Source: CAZKAP01 sp964552195
GTDB taxonomy: Bacteria; Bacteroidota; Bacteroidia; Flavobacteriales; Flavobacteriaceae
DNA length: 64,000 bases
NCBI GenBank assembly: GCA_964552195.1
Contig: CAZKFM010000001.1
Span: forward strand, 248,001-312,000
Direction: 5' to 3'
This document shows positions 44,712 to 52,302 of the stretch, one piece after another. A program made the position numbers and the translations under genes. The notes beneath the pieces are model-generated. The model ran no database searches, was not told the origin of the DNA, and saw only the letters and a list, made by a program, of their open reading frames with translations. The number at the start of each line of letters is the position of its first letter. Position 1 is the first letter of the stretch.

Positions 44712-45593
44712 ATGGCTGGTTTATCGCTCCAAGACGTACCCAGGGTAGGAATGCTGTCCAGGGAGGAATTCCTAGAGGGCTACTTCAAGCCACAAAAGCC
44801 AGTGGTGCTGACCCGACAGTTCGGTCACTGGAAGGCCGTGCAGAACTGGAGCCTGGACTACTTCAAGAAGATAGCCGGGGATATCATGGTGCCTCTGTAT
44901 GACGACCGACCGGTCTCTGCGGATGAGAAATTCAACGAGCCCCATGCCCGCATGCGCATGGACGAGTATGTCGACCTGCTGAAGTCCGAACCTACGAAGT
45001 ACCGTATTTTCCTCTGGAACCTGCTCCGCGAAGTCCCTGAACTCCAGAACGATTTCGATTATCCTGACCTGGGATTGAAGCTCCTTAAGGGGCTACCCAT
45101 GCTGTTCTTCGGTGGCATGGACTCCTTTACCTTCATGCACCACGACATCGACCTGGCCAATATCTTCCATTTCCACTTCGATGGGGAGAAGGAGTGCATA
45201 CTCTATCCTTTGGAGGAGGGCAAGTATCTGTACAGAGTCCCTCATTCCCTGATAACACGGGAGGATATTCAGTTCGATAAGCCCGACCTTAAGACCTGGC
45301 CCGCATTAAAAAATGCCAAGGGATATCGCGCCCGGCTTAAGCATGGAGAAATGCTGTACATGCCCGAGGGGTACTGGCATTACATGAAATACCTGACCCC
45401 CGGCTTTTCGATGAGCCTCAGGGCACTGCCCCGGAAACCCAATCACCTGGCCCAGGCGGTGTACAATGTATTTGTTATGCGCCATTACGACAACGCTATG
45501 AGGCGATGGAAGGGACAGCAGTGGCTGGACTGGAAAAACGAAGAGGCGATCAAACGAACCCGTCCTTACGAGAGGAACCGGAAGATTGTCTGA
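44712..45593 (+). CDS. Cupin-like (JmjC-related) 2-oxoglutarate oxygenase-type protein
   Basis: A 293-residue cupin_8 protein. The N-terminus RVGMLSREEFLEGYFKPQKP and FGGMDSFTFMHHDID carry the likely iron ligands (His-His-Asp), with a later His in PEGYWHYMKY as third ligand. Related proteins are JmjC-type hydroxylases acting on proteins or tRNA; the substrate here is unknown. The ATG at 44712 removes a 31-residue extension that overlaps bioB and contains no conserved sequence. It is probably co-transcribed with bioB. Its end overlaps recX by 44 bases. Confidence 0.83.
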   Translation: MAGLSLQDVPRVGMLSREEFLEGYFKPQKPVVLTRQFGHWKAVQNWSLDYFKKIAGDIMVPLYDDRPVSADEKFNEPHARMRMDEYVDLLKSEPTKYRIFLWNLLREVPELQNDFDYPDLGLKLLKGLPMLFFGGMDSFTFMHHDIDLANIFHFHFDGEKECILYPLEEGKYLYRVPHSLITREDIQFDKPDLKTWPALKNAKGYRARLKHGEMLYMPEGYWHYMKYLTPGFSMSLRALPRKPNHLAQAVYNVFVMRHYDNAMRRWKGQQWLDWKNEEAIKRTRPYERNRKIV

Positions 45594-46047
45594 CGAATTC
45601 CTGTATGAGATCAGGCTCCCAGCCCCGGTATGTCAGGTAGTTCCAGAATTTCTTTTTAGATTGAATTTCGGAGTCCGGTTGGAAGGAGTCCCATGCCCTT
45701 GAGGCTACTTCCCGGAATCGCATACGGTACTCTTCCTCCACTAATTCCTTGAGGCCACTGCGAATAGTATAATCGCTCAGACCGCGGGCTTTGAGTTCCA
45801 TTTTTATGCGTAATCGACCCCAGTTTTTCTGACTGAATTTTCCCCTCACGAAGGCTTTACTGAAGCGCTCCTCGTTTAGGAAGTTCTCCGAGATCAGCTT
45901 TGCTATGATGTGGGCCCGAGCATCGCCGTGCATGCCCATTTCCCGGAGTTTCCGCTCTACTTCCTGATGACAACGCTCCTGAAAGCTACAATAGCGCTGT
46001 AGTCGTTCCAGCGCCTCCTGAACCGTAAAGTGCTTCTTTGCTCTCAA
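45550..46047 (-). CDS. recX: Regulatory protein RecX
   Basis: A small helical-repeat protein of about 165 residues, inhibitor of RecA filament growth. Conserved stretches: SFQERCHQEVERKLREMG, FLNEERFSKAFVRGKFSQKNWG, RGLSDYTI. The first ATG in frame (46116) lies inside the terminator of the upstream RNase G gene, and a TACCTTTG element (46062-46069) follows it. I therefore place the start at TTG 46047, which gives LRAKKHFTVQEALERL, close to the normal family N-terminus. It converges with the cupin gene with a 44-base overlap. Confidence 0.8.
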   Translation of the reverse strand: MRAKKHFTVQEALERLQRYCSFQERCHQEVERKLREMGMHGDARAHIIAKLISENFLNEERFSKAFVRGKFSQKNWGRLRIKMELKARGLSDYTIRSGLKELVEEEYRMRFREVASRAWDSFQPDSEIQSKKKFWNYLTYRGWEPDLIQEFVRQSSGSSRKDGFV

Positions 46048-46061
46048 AAAAACTTTTGCGC

Positions 46062-46069
46062 CAAAGGTA
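46062..46069 (-). promoter_or_regulatory. Candidate -7 promoter element for recX
   Basis: On the minus strand this is TACCTTTG, an exact TAnnTTTG match, downstream of the RNase G terminator and 15 bases before the TTG at 46047. No well-spaced -33 TTG is seen. Confidence 0.5.
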
Positions 46070-46102
46070 AAGCGGTTATTCGGCAGTTCTCCTGCGGTAA
46101 AC

Positions 46103-46136
46103 AAAAAACCCCGCATCCTTTCGGTGGCGGGGTTTC
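46103..46136 (-). terminator. Intrinsic terminator after RNase G
   Basis: A 9-bp stem (AAACCCCGC / GCGGGGTTT, 46106-46114 and 46127-46135) with a 12-base loop runs on into further T residues on the minus strand. It lies 11 bases past the RNase G stop. Confidence 0.88.
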
Positions 46137-46147
46137 AGACCGGTTGT

Positions 46148-47707
46148 TTAGGCCGGACGTACGGTTTTGCCTTGCTTATCTTTAAAACGGTATTCTAAAA
46201 ACTTATAGGCATCCCTCGGCAGGATGCGGATCCAACGCTTGTATCGGAAGAACCACTGTATCTGGATGGAAGGCAGGCCGCTTTTGAGATAGGCGGCTAT
46301 AAAGGGATGAATGTTAAGCGTTAATCCCTTGCTTTGTTTACCTTTTTTAGCATCTATGATGCGTTCCAGATCGTGATGAATCTGATCGATGATCGCGATG
46401 GGAGCCTCTATTTCGGCCCCGGGACCATCCGGATTAGCCTCGCTGGTTTTAATATTCATCTCCGGTCTCACACGCTGCCGGGTGATCTGAACCAGGCCGA
46501 ATTTACTGGGGGGAAGTATCTTGTGCTTGGCGCGGTCATCTTCCATCTCCTTACCGAGGTGATCGAATAATTTGCGTCTGTGTTCACCCTTCACCATGTC
46601 GATGAAGTCGATTACGATAATCCCTCCCATGTCCCTGAGGCGTAATTGTCGTGCGATCTCGGTAGCCGCAAGCATATTGACTTCCAGTGCGGTGTCCTCC
46701 TGGTTCTTGGCCCGGTTGGATCGGTTTCCACTGTTTACGTCAATGACGTGCAGCGCCTCAGTATGCTCGATAACGAGATAGGCGCCCCGGCTCATGGAGG
46801 CGGTTTTGCCGAATGAGGTTTTGATCTGTCGTTCAATTCCGAATTTTTCGAAAATGGGGGTGGCTCCTTGATAGTGTTTTACTATGGTTTCCTTACCCGG
46901 CGCAATTTCCATCAGGTACTCGCGTATGTTGTCACACAATACTTCGTTGTCTGAATGAATGCCGGTGAAACTGTCGTTGAATACATCGCGGAGAATGCTT
47001 GAAGCCCTGTTCACTTCGACCAGGACTTTCGACGGCGGTTTTGCTTTCACAAGTAAATCGCACATCTCTTTCCATTTTTCGAATAGACTGGACAGGTCTT
47101 TGTCGAGTTCGGCCACCTTCTGACCCTCGGCAACGGTTCGGATAATCACACCGAATCCCTTGGGTTTAATGCTGGTTACCAATCTCTTAAGGCGTTCTTT
47201 TTCTCCCCTGTTTGAAATCTTCTGCGAAACGGAAACCCGGTCCGAAAAGGGAACCATCACCAGATATCTGCCCGCGATGGACAATTCCGAACTGATGCGT
47301 GGGCCCTTGGTGGAAATGGGTTCCTTAACAATTTGAACGAGTATGGATTGGTTAGCTTTGAGTACCTCTGTAATACCTCCGTTCTTGTTAATGTCTTTCT
47401 CGTTGGGGAAATTTTCCAGGGAATAATCCTTAATCTTTCCCGATCGTACTCCCCTTATAAACGTCAAAAGGCTCCTGAGCTGCGGGCCCAGGTCGTGATA
47501 ATGAAGGAAGGCGTCTTTTTCGTATCCGACGTTGACGAACGCTGCGTTCAGGCCGGATACCGGTTTACGGATCTTCGCGAGGAAAATGTCTCCCACGGAG
47601 AATGCGTTCTGCCCTTCTTCCTTGTGTAATTCTATAAGTTTTCCGTCTTTAAGTAAGGCAAAATCGACCGTATCTTCCTTGGTTCGAATTATTAATTCAC
47701 TACTCAC
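46148..47707 (-). CDS. rng: Ribonuclease E/G family protein
   Basis: A 519-residue endoribonuclease for rRNA maturation and mRNA decay. An S1 RNA-binding domain lies at about 35-130 (VGDIFLAKIRKPVSGLNAAF), followed by the RNase H-like catalytic part with the metal-binding Asp of HVIDVNSGNR and a second in IIVIDFIDMV. Short enough to be RNase G rather than E; no C-terminal degradosome scaffold. It is preceded by the HU and basic-peptide genes on the same strand, with a hairpin in the 140-base gap between. Confidence 0.95.
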   Translation of the reverse strand: MSSELIIRTKEDTVDFALLKDGKLIELHKEEGQNAFSVGDIFLAKIRKPVSGLNAAFVNVGYEKDAFLHYHDLGPQLRSLLTFIRGVRSGKIKDYSLENFPNEKDINKNGGITEVLKANQSILVQIVKEPISTKGPRISSELSIAGRYLVMVPFSDRVSVSQKISNRGEKERLKRLVTSIKPKGFGVIIRTVAEGQKVAELDKDLSSLFEKWKEMCDLLVKAKPPSKVLVEVNRASSILRDVFNDSFTGIHSDNEVLCDNIREYLMEIAPGKETIVKHYQGATPIFEKFGIERQIKTSFGKTASMSRGAYLVIEHTEALHVIDVNSGNRSNRAKNQEDTALEVNMLAATEIARQLRLRDMGGIIVIDFIDMVKGEHRRKLFDHLGKEMEDDRAKHKILPPSKFGLVQITRQRVRPEMNIKTSEANPDGPGAEIEAPIAIIDQIHHDLERIIDAKKGKQSKGLTLNIHPFIAAYLKSGLPSIQIQWFFRYKRWIRILPRDAYKFLEYRFKDKQGKTVRPA

Positions 47708-47775
47708 TACGAATCGATTATATACCTAAAGGAACGAATCCCTCAAGTGTTTAGTTAAACAATAAGGCAATGCAG

Positions 47776-47802
47776 TAACACGGAGACTATTCTCCTGTGT
47801 TA
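47776..47802 (-). promoter_or_regulatory. Hairpin in the leader between basic peptide gene and RNase G
   Basis: On the minus strand, TAACACAGGAG (47802-47792) pairs with CTCCGTGTTA (47785-47776) around a six-base loop, with one bulged A. No T-run follows on that strand, so it is not a standard terminator. It could be a processing site or a feedback control element in the RNase G leader. Confidence 0.5.
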
Positions 47803-47847
47803 ATGCGGGTCAACATGTCAAAGAACTTATGTATAAACGAAAGAATG

Positions 47848-47937
47848 TTACTTCTTCTTGTGTCGGTTAGCTCTCCTCCTCTTTTTTCTTTTGTGAGTCG
47901 CTACCTTATGTCTTTTACGCTTCTTACCACTCGGCAT
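47848..47937 (-). CDS. 29-residue extremely basic protein beside HU
   Basis: A short ORF starting at ATG 47937: MPSGKKRKRHKVATH, then more Lys, Arg and His, ending ANRHKKK. More than half of the 29 residues are Lys, Arg or His, with no acidic residue. I recognise this as a small conserved protein of Bacteroidota found between the HU gene and RNase G; composition fits a ribosomal or RNA-bound peptide. It is not the bTHX sequence. It sits 32 bases after the HU stop on the same strand and is probably co-transcribed. Confidence 0.82.
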   Translation of the reverse strand: MPSGKKRKRHKVATHKRKKRRRANRHKKK

Positions 47938-47969
47938 ATTTCACTTCTTTAAATAAATATTCAGCTCTC

Positions 47970-48269
47970 TTACTCGCTACCGTTAACCTGAACGTTGGTC
48001 TTTACGCCTTCGACAAACACCTTGGCGGGCTTGAAAGCAGGGATGTTATGTGCGGGTATCTTTATGGTAGTATTCTTGGAGATGTTCCTTCCGGTTTTTT
48101 CGGCCCGGGTCTTGATGATGAAGCTGCCGAAGCCTCTCAGATACACGTTGTCTCCGTTCTCGAGAGAGGTTTTTACTTCTTCCATGAATGATTCCACAGT
48201 TGCCTGGACATCACCTTTCTCGATGCCTAATTTTTCTGATATTTTTGATACAATATCCGCTTTAGTCAT
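47970..48269 (-). CDS. HU/IHF-family DNA-binding protein
   Basis: A 99-residue nucleoid protein with the family's helix-turn-helix start (MTKADIVSKISEKLGI), beta saddle (VYLRGFGSFIIKTRAEKTGR) and DNA-intercalating arm NISKNTTIKIPAHNIPAFKP. The ATG at 48269 is chosen over one 60 bases upstream because the conserved sequence begins there and the promoter element at 48292-48299 lies between. Acts as a DNA-bending dimer. Heads the leftward HU-peptide-RNase G group. Confidence 0.95.
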   Translation of the reverse strand: MTKADIVSKISEKLGIEKGDVQATVESFMEEVKTSLENGDNVYLRGFGSFIIKTRAEKTGRNISKNTTIKIPAHNIPAFKPAKVFVEGVKTNVQVNGSE

Positions 48270-48291
48270 TGTGATTTGATTTTTAGGGATG

Positions 48292-48299
48292 CAAATATA
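48292..48299 (-). promoter_or_regulatory. -7 promoter element for HU gene
   Basis: On the minus strand this reads TATATTTG, an exact TAnnTTTG match 22 bases before the HU ATG at 48269. Confidence 0.6.
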
Positions 48300-48363
48300 G
48301 ACATTAAAACGGTAGTTATTGCTAACCACCTTACATTAAGATACATAAAGAGCCCGCTTTAGC

Positions 48364-49410
48364 ATGCAAAATGAGGACTTCGCCACCGTTGTGGTGGACT
48401 GGTACCTGAGGAATAAAAGAGAACTGCCCTGGAGACATACCACAGATCCCTACAAGGTCTGGTTGTCCGAAATCATGTTGCAGCAGACGCGAGTCGCCCA
48501 GGGACTGCCGTATTACGAGCGATTCCTGAAGGCGTATCCCACCGTCTCCGATCTGGCGTCTGCGACTGAAGAAGAAGTTCTTAAAGTCTGGCAGGGCCTG
48601 GGCTATTACAGCAGGGCGCGTAACCTGCATGCCACCGCCCGGTATGTAGCCGGAGAGCTCGGGGGCATTTTCCCCGGGAACTACCAAGGCCTGCTAAGGC
48701 TCAAGGGCGTGGGTCCTTATACAGCTTCCGCTATAGCTTCCTTCTGCTACGGGGAAGTGGTCCCTGTTTTTGATGGTAATGTTTACCGGGTGCTCAGCCG
48801 GTATTTCGGGCTCAGAGAGCCGATAAACGGCACAGCCGGCCGGAAGGCTTTGGAGAGTTTAGGACGCAAGCTATGTCCCCAGGAGGATATAGCAAACTAC
48901 AATCAGGGGATTATGGAATTCGGTGCCCTTCAGTGCAAACCTAAATCACCCGATTGCGGTAACTGCCCGCTATCTAACGGCTGTCAGGCCCTGAAACAGG
49001 ACATGGTAGCCGAGCTTCCAACGAAACTCCGAAAATCTCCGGTGAAGAGGCTTGTTTACAATTATTTGGTATTCAGAGACAGCAGGGGATTCACCCGACT
49101 GGAGCAGCGCAGAACCGATGGGATCTGGCCTGGCCTTTATCAGTTTCCGCTCTGGGAAACCGAGATGAGAAAGAAACCGGAGGATGTTGCTCACCACCTG
49201 GCTGAATCACAGGGTCTGCAGGCGGGATACATAGATCTGCTGGATTCAGTGGTACATAAACTCTCACACAGGCACATAGAGGCAGACTTCTGGTTGGTCT
49301 CTTTTCCGGGTTACCTGAACGGTGAGGAATGCCTGGCCTGGGAGGATCTCGAACGGTTCCCTGTGCCTGTGCTTATCGAGCGTTTCCTGGCGAAGGCTGA
49401 TTTTGATTAA
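48364..49410 (+). CDS. mutY: A/G-specific adenine glycosylase
   Basis: A 348-residue DNA glycosylase that removes adenine opposite 8-oxoguanine. Order: helix-hairpin-helix (LLRLKGVGPYTASAIASF) with the catalytic Asp in PVFDGNVYRVLSR, the [4Fe-4S] cluster loop CKPKSPDCGNCPLSNGC, and a C-terminal NUDIX-like mismatch-recognition domain (about 220-348). The opening ELPWRHTTDPYKVWLSEIML is characteristic. First gene of the conserved mutY-ssb-gldE-gldD group. Confidence 0.96.
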   Translation: MQNEDFATVVVDWYLRNKRELPWRHTTDPYKVWLSEIMLQQTRVAQGLPYYERFLKAYPTVSDLASATEEEVLKVWQGLGYYSRARNLHATARYVAGELGGIFPGNYQGLLRLKGVGPYTASAIASFCYGEVVPVFDGNVYRVLSRYFGLREPINGTAGRKALESLGRKLCPQEDIANYNQGIMEFGALQCKPKSPDCGNCPLSNGCQALKQDMVAELPTKLRKSPVKRLVYNYLVFRDSRGFTRLEQRRTDGIWPGLYQFPLWETEMRKKPEDVAHHLAESQGLQAGYIDLLDSVVHKLSHRHIEADFWLVSFPGYLNGEECLAWEDLERFPVPVLIERFLAKADFD

Positions 49411-49429
49411 ATTTGTCTAATTGCTAATT

Positions 49430-49888
49430 ATGACTGGAACACTAAATAAGGTAATGCTCATAGGGCATCTCGGGGACGATGTCAAGATGCACTACTTTGA
49501 CGATAAGAACTGTATTGGGCGATTTCCCATAGCTACCAACGAATCGTATACCAACCGGCAGACCGGGGAGCGGATCGATCAGACCGAATGGCACAATATT
49601 GTCGTGCGAAACAAGGCCGCAGAGACCTGCGAACGCTACCTGAAGAAGGGCGACAAGGTGTATGTAGAAGGCAGGCTTAAAACCCGTCAATGGCAGGGAG
49701 AAGACGGCCAAACCCGATATACGACGGAGATACACGTACAGGACTTCACCTTCCTTACCCCCAAGAATACGGAAGGTTTAGGGAATTCCGGTGAGTCTGT
49801 CGGCCGAAACAGCGAGTCCCGGATGGAAAGTCCGAGACAACCTGCGCAAACTGAGGAGAGCTCCCCTGAGGATGACCTTCCGTTTTAA
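49430..49888 (+). CDS. ssb: Single-stranded DNA-binding protein
   Basis: A 152-residue SSB. The OB fold occupies about 1-110 (TLNKVMLIGHLGDDV; TEWHNIVVRNKAAE; VEGRLKTRQWQGEDG), followed by a disordered Ser/Glu/Pro-rich linker and the acidic tip PEDDLPF that recruits partner proteins. The ATG at 49430 is preferred over the TTG nine bases before it. It starts 19 bases after mutY. Confidence 0.95.
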   Translation: MTGTLNKVMLIGHLGDDVKMHYFDDKNCIGRFPIATNESYTNRQTGERIDQTEWHNIVVRNKAAETCERYLKKGDKVYVEGRLKTRQWQGEDGQTRYTTEIHVQDFTFLTPKNTEGLGNSGESVGRNSESRMESPRQPAQTEESSPEDDLPF

Positions 49889-49910
49889 GCACTAACGTAA
49901 AGCACCCGGA

Positions 49911-51245
49911 TTGAAACCTCCCCCTTTAGCGGCAGTTTGGGCATCCCTGACGGATGTGGGGCCACTGATGGCAGAGTCTGTCGTACTTGTAATAATGCTG
50001 GCCTGTTCGGCACTGATCTCCGGGGCTGAGGTGGCATTTTTCGGATTGGGTTCTACTGAAATCAAAGCTCTCGAAGAAGAGGAGTCGACACGGGGGAAGC
50101 TGATCGTTCAGCTCTTGGCCCGGCCCAAGAAATTGCTGGCGACTATCCTCATCGCCAATAATGCGGTGAACATCGGAATCGTGTTACTGTACAGCCGTGT
50201 GGGATCTGTATTACATGTGAGTGACACCTATCGATTCCTCGACCTGGTCAAGTACAATACCCTGATCGATATCACCGTTGCCACCGTATTGATACTAACT
50301 TTCGGAGAGATATTGCCTAAGGTATATGCCAATCGCAACCGACTGGCTTTTAGCACTTTTATGAGCGTGCCGGTCTTCGTGCTGGACTGGTTGTTTTCGC
50401 CACTGACCCTGCCATTGAGAAAGAGTATGATCTTCATTCAGAACCGACTGGGACGTAGGCCCATTCAATTTGGGGTAGATCACCTTTCGCATGCGCTGGA
50501 ATTAACCTCAGAAGGCGACACTACCCACGAGGAAAAGAAGCTGCTCGAAGGAATCGTGACATTTGGGAATACCGATACCAAACAGGTAATGCGCCCCAGA
50601 ATCGACATCTTCGCGCTGGAAGAGGACATGCCGTATTCGCAGGTGCTCAAGGAAATCGTCGAACAGGGATATTCCCGTATACCCGTATATTCTGACAATA
50701 TAGATCATATAAAAGGAGTGTTGTACGTCAAGGATTTATTACCCCATATCGAAAGAAAGGACTTTGATTGGGTCTCTTTGATACACGAACCGTACTTTGT
50801 GCCCGAGAACAAGAAGCTGGACGACCTGCTGCTGGAGTTTCAGGAACAGAAAAAGCACCTGGCAGTGGTCGTGGACGAATACGGAGGAACCTCGGGCATA
50901 GTAACCTTGGAGGATGTGATCGAAGAGATAGTAGGGGATATCAGCGACGAATTTGATGACGAGGAGCTGCACTTCTCCAAACTGGACGATTACAACTACG
51001 TATTTGAAGGCAAGACTACCCTGAAGGATTTCTACAGGGTTACCGGTTTGGAGGATGCCGAGTCCCTGTTTGAACAAAAAAAGGGGGAATCGGAGACCAT
51101 AGCCGGCTTTGTACTCGAACTGGCCCAGGGATTTCCCAAGCGGGGAGAGACGATACAATTCGAATCGTACCGTTTCGTGGTGGAAAGCCTGGACCGAAAG
51201 CGACTTAAACAGATAAAGGTCACCCTGCCCCATGAAAAGAAATAG
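49911..51245 (+). CDS. gldE: Gliding-motility-associated protein GldE (CNNM/CBS family)
   Basis: A 444-residue inner-membrane protein: a DUF21/CNNM transmembrane domain with about four helices to residue 180 (ALISGAEVAFFGL opening), a CBS pair at about 220-335 (VMRPRIDIFALEEDMPYSQV; VVVDEYGGTSGIVTLEDVIE) and a CorC/HlyC C-terminal domain (about 355-440). The start is TTG at 49911, giving MKPPPLAAVW, because family members extend this far before the first helix; ATG 49968 would leave a truncated lead. In Flavobacteriia, GldE partners GldD; its stop overlaps gldD by 14 bases. Confidence 0.92.
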   Translation: MKPPPLAAVWASLTDVGPLMAESVVLVIMLACSALISGAEVAFFGLGSTEIKALEEEESTRGKLIVQLLARPKKLLATILIANNAVNIGIVLLYSRVGSVLHVSDTYRFLDLVKYNTLIDITVATVLILTFGEILPKVYANRNRLAFSTFMSVPVFVLDWLFSPLTLPLRKSMIFIQNRLGRRPIQFGVDHLSHALELTSEGDTTHEEKKLLEGIVTFGNTDTKQVMRPRIDIFALEEDMPYSQVLKEIVEQGYSRIPVYSDNIDHIKGVLYVKDLLPHIERKDFDWVSLIHEPYFVPENKKLDDLLLEFQEQKKHLAVVVDEYGGTSGIVTLEDVIEEIVGDISDEFDDEELHFSKLDDYNYVFEGKTTLKDFYRVTGLEDAESLFEQKKGESETIAGFVLELAQGFPKRGETIQFESYRFVVESLDRKRLKQIKVTLPHEKK

Positions 51246-51804
51246 CTGGTTGCTGCTGATCCTGCCCTTACTGATGATAACTGTGTCTTGTAATGACGAT
51301 CGTCCCGTCCCTAAGCCCCGGGCTTTACTCCGCTTGGATTTTCCTGAACCGGCTTATGAGGCCTTTGAAAACATGAAGGGATGCGGCTTCGCCTTTTTGA
51401 AAAACTCGCTGGCCGCCGTGCGGACAGAAGAGAATTGCAGCATGGAGATTTCCTATCGCGGGATGAAGGGGACTATCTTTCTGACCTATAAACCTGTAGA
51501 GGGCAACCTGCAGAGCCTGCTCAGGGATGCCCAGAAACTCTCCTACGAGCATATGTCCAAGGCCGATCGGATAACCGAACAGCCTTATGTTAATCCCGAA
51601 ACCGGCGTTTACGGTATGTATTACGAGGTTAGTGGGAATGCCGCCTCCCAGTCGCAGTTTTACGTCACCGACAGCAGCTCGCACTTTTTGGCGGGAGCTC
51701 TCTATTTCGAGTCGGTGCCCAATTACGACTCCATACTACCCGCTGCCCAATACCTGAGGGACGATATACGCGTGTTAATGGAGAGTATACAATGGAATCC
51801 TTAG
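51232..51804 (+). CDS. gldD: Gliding motility lipoprotein GldD
   Basis: A 190-residue lipoprotein with lipobox LLMITVSC, required for gliding motility in Flavobacterium and conserved also in non-gliding Bacteroidota. Conserved opening after the lipobox: RPVPKPRALLRLDFPEP. The rest is a beta-rich domain with a motif SGNAASQSQFYVTDS. It overlaps gldE by 14 bases, implying translational coupling. It does not reveal by itself whether this organism glides, because gldD and gldE occur in non-gliders. Confidence 0.94.
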   Translation: MKRNSWLLLILPLLMITVSCNDDRPVPKPRALLRLDFPEPAYEAFENMKGCGFAFLKNSLAAVRTEENCSMEISYRGMKGTIFLTYKPVEGNLQSLLRDAQKLSYEHMSKADRITEQPYVNPETGVYGMYYEVSGNAASQSQFYVTDSSSHFLAGALYFESVPNYDSILPAAQYLRDDIRVLMESIQWNP

Positions 51805-51810
51805 ACGGAT

Positions 51811-52224
51811 TTATTCGGCAAGCAGGGAATCGGCCCTCCTGAAACTTTCTTCGTACAGGCTCCTCAGCCCAACCACTTTTTCCAGTTGAGGATCGACCTG
51901 ATCCAGCTGCTCTGGTGTTAATGGGTCAGTGCTGGTCAGGGTACCCGCATACCAGTCGCTGTATTCGGTCATCCAATCCATCATGCCATTATACGCGCTG
52001 TCCAGTTCCCGTATCGATTCCAGATAGGCCTTGTTCTGTTCCGTAGAATCTGCCCGGGCCTGTAGGGCCTCTATCTTTTTGGAGATGACCGTGGTCTTTG
52101 GCATGATCTCGTCGTGTACGTCCATCATTTCTGCCAGCTTTTCACGGGCCTCTTTCTGTTCCTGGTCTACCTGACCACAAGAGGCAACCAGAGCCAGGCT
52201 AATAGCAGATATCAATAGTCTCAT
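51811..52224 (-). CDS. Small helical lipoprotein
   Basis: A 137-residue lipoprotein (lipobox ALVASC) with a mature chain that is almost entirely helical and charged, dominated by E, K, Q and D (REKLAEMMDVHDEIMPKTTV). Homologues in Flavobacteriia are sometimes labelled viral A-type inclusion proteins, which is a coiled-coil artefact. ATG 52224 is chosen because it directly precedes the signal peptide and follows an exact -7 element; an earlier in-frame ATG would precede no signal. Converges on gldD with a six-base gap. Function unknown. Confidence 0.7.
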   Translation of the reverse strand: MRLLISAISLALVASCGQVDQEQKEAREKLAEMMDVHDEIMPKTTVISKKIEALQARADSTEQNKAYLESIRELDSAYNGMMDWMTEYSDWYAGTLTSTDPLTPEQLDQVDPQLEKVVGLRSLYEESFRRADSLLAE

Positions 52225-52239
52225 TTCGCTAGTTTGATG

Positions 52240-52247
52240 CAAATTTA
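52240..52247 (-). promoter_or_regulatory. -7 promoter element for the small helical lipoprotein
   Basis: On the minus strand this reads TAAATTTG, an exact TAnnTTTG match 15 bases before the ATG at 52224, directly after the M16 terminator. Confidence 0.6.
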
Positions 52248-52253
52248 GGGAAC

Positions 52254-52283
52254 AAAAAAGCCGGGTCGAAAGACCCGGCTTAA
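52254..52283 (-). terminator. Intrinsic terminator after the M16 peptidase pair
   Basis: A 10-bp stem (AAGCCGGGTC / GACCCGGCTT) with a GAAA loop is followed by a T-run on the minus strand (six A on the plus strand, 52254-52259). Confidence 0.92.
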
Positions 52284-52302
52284 ATTGTTTGGTGAGGACG
52301 GT

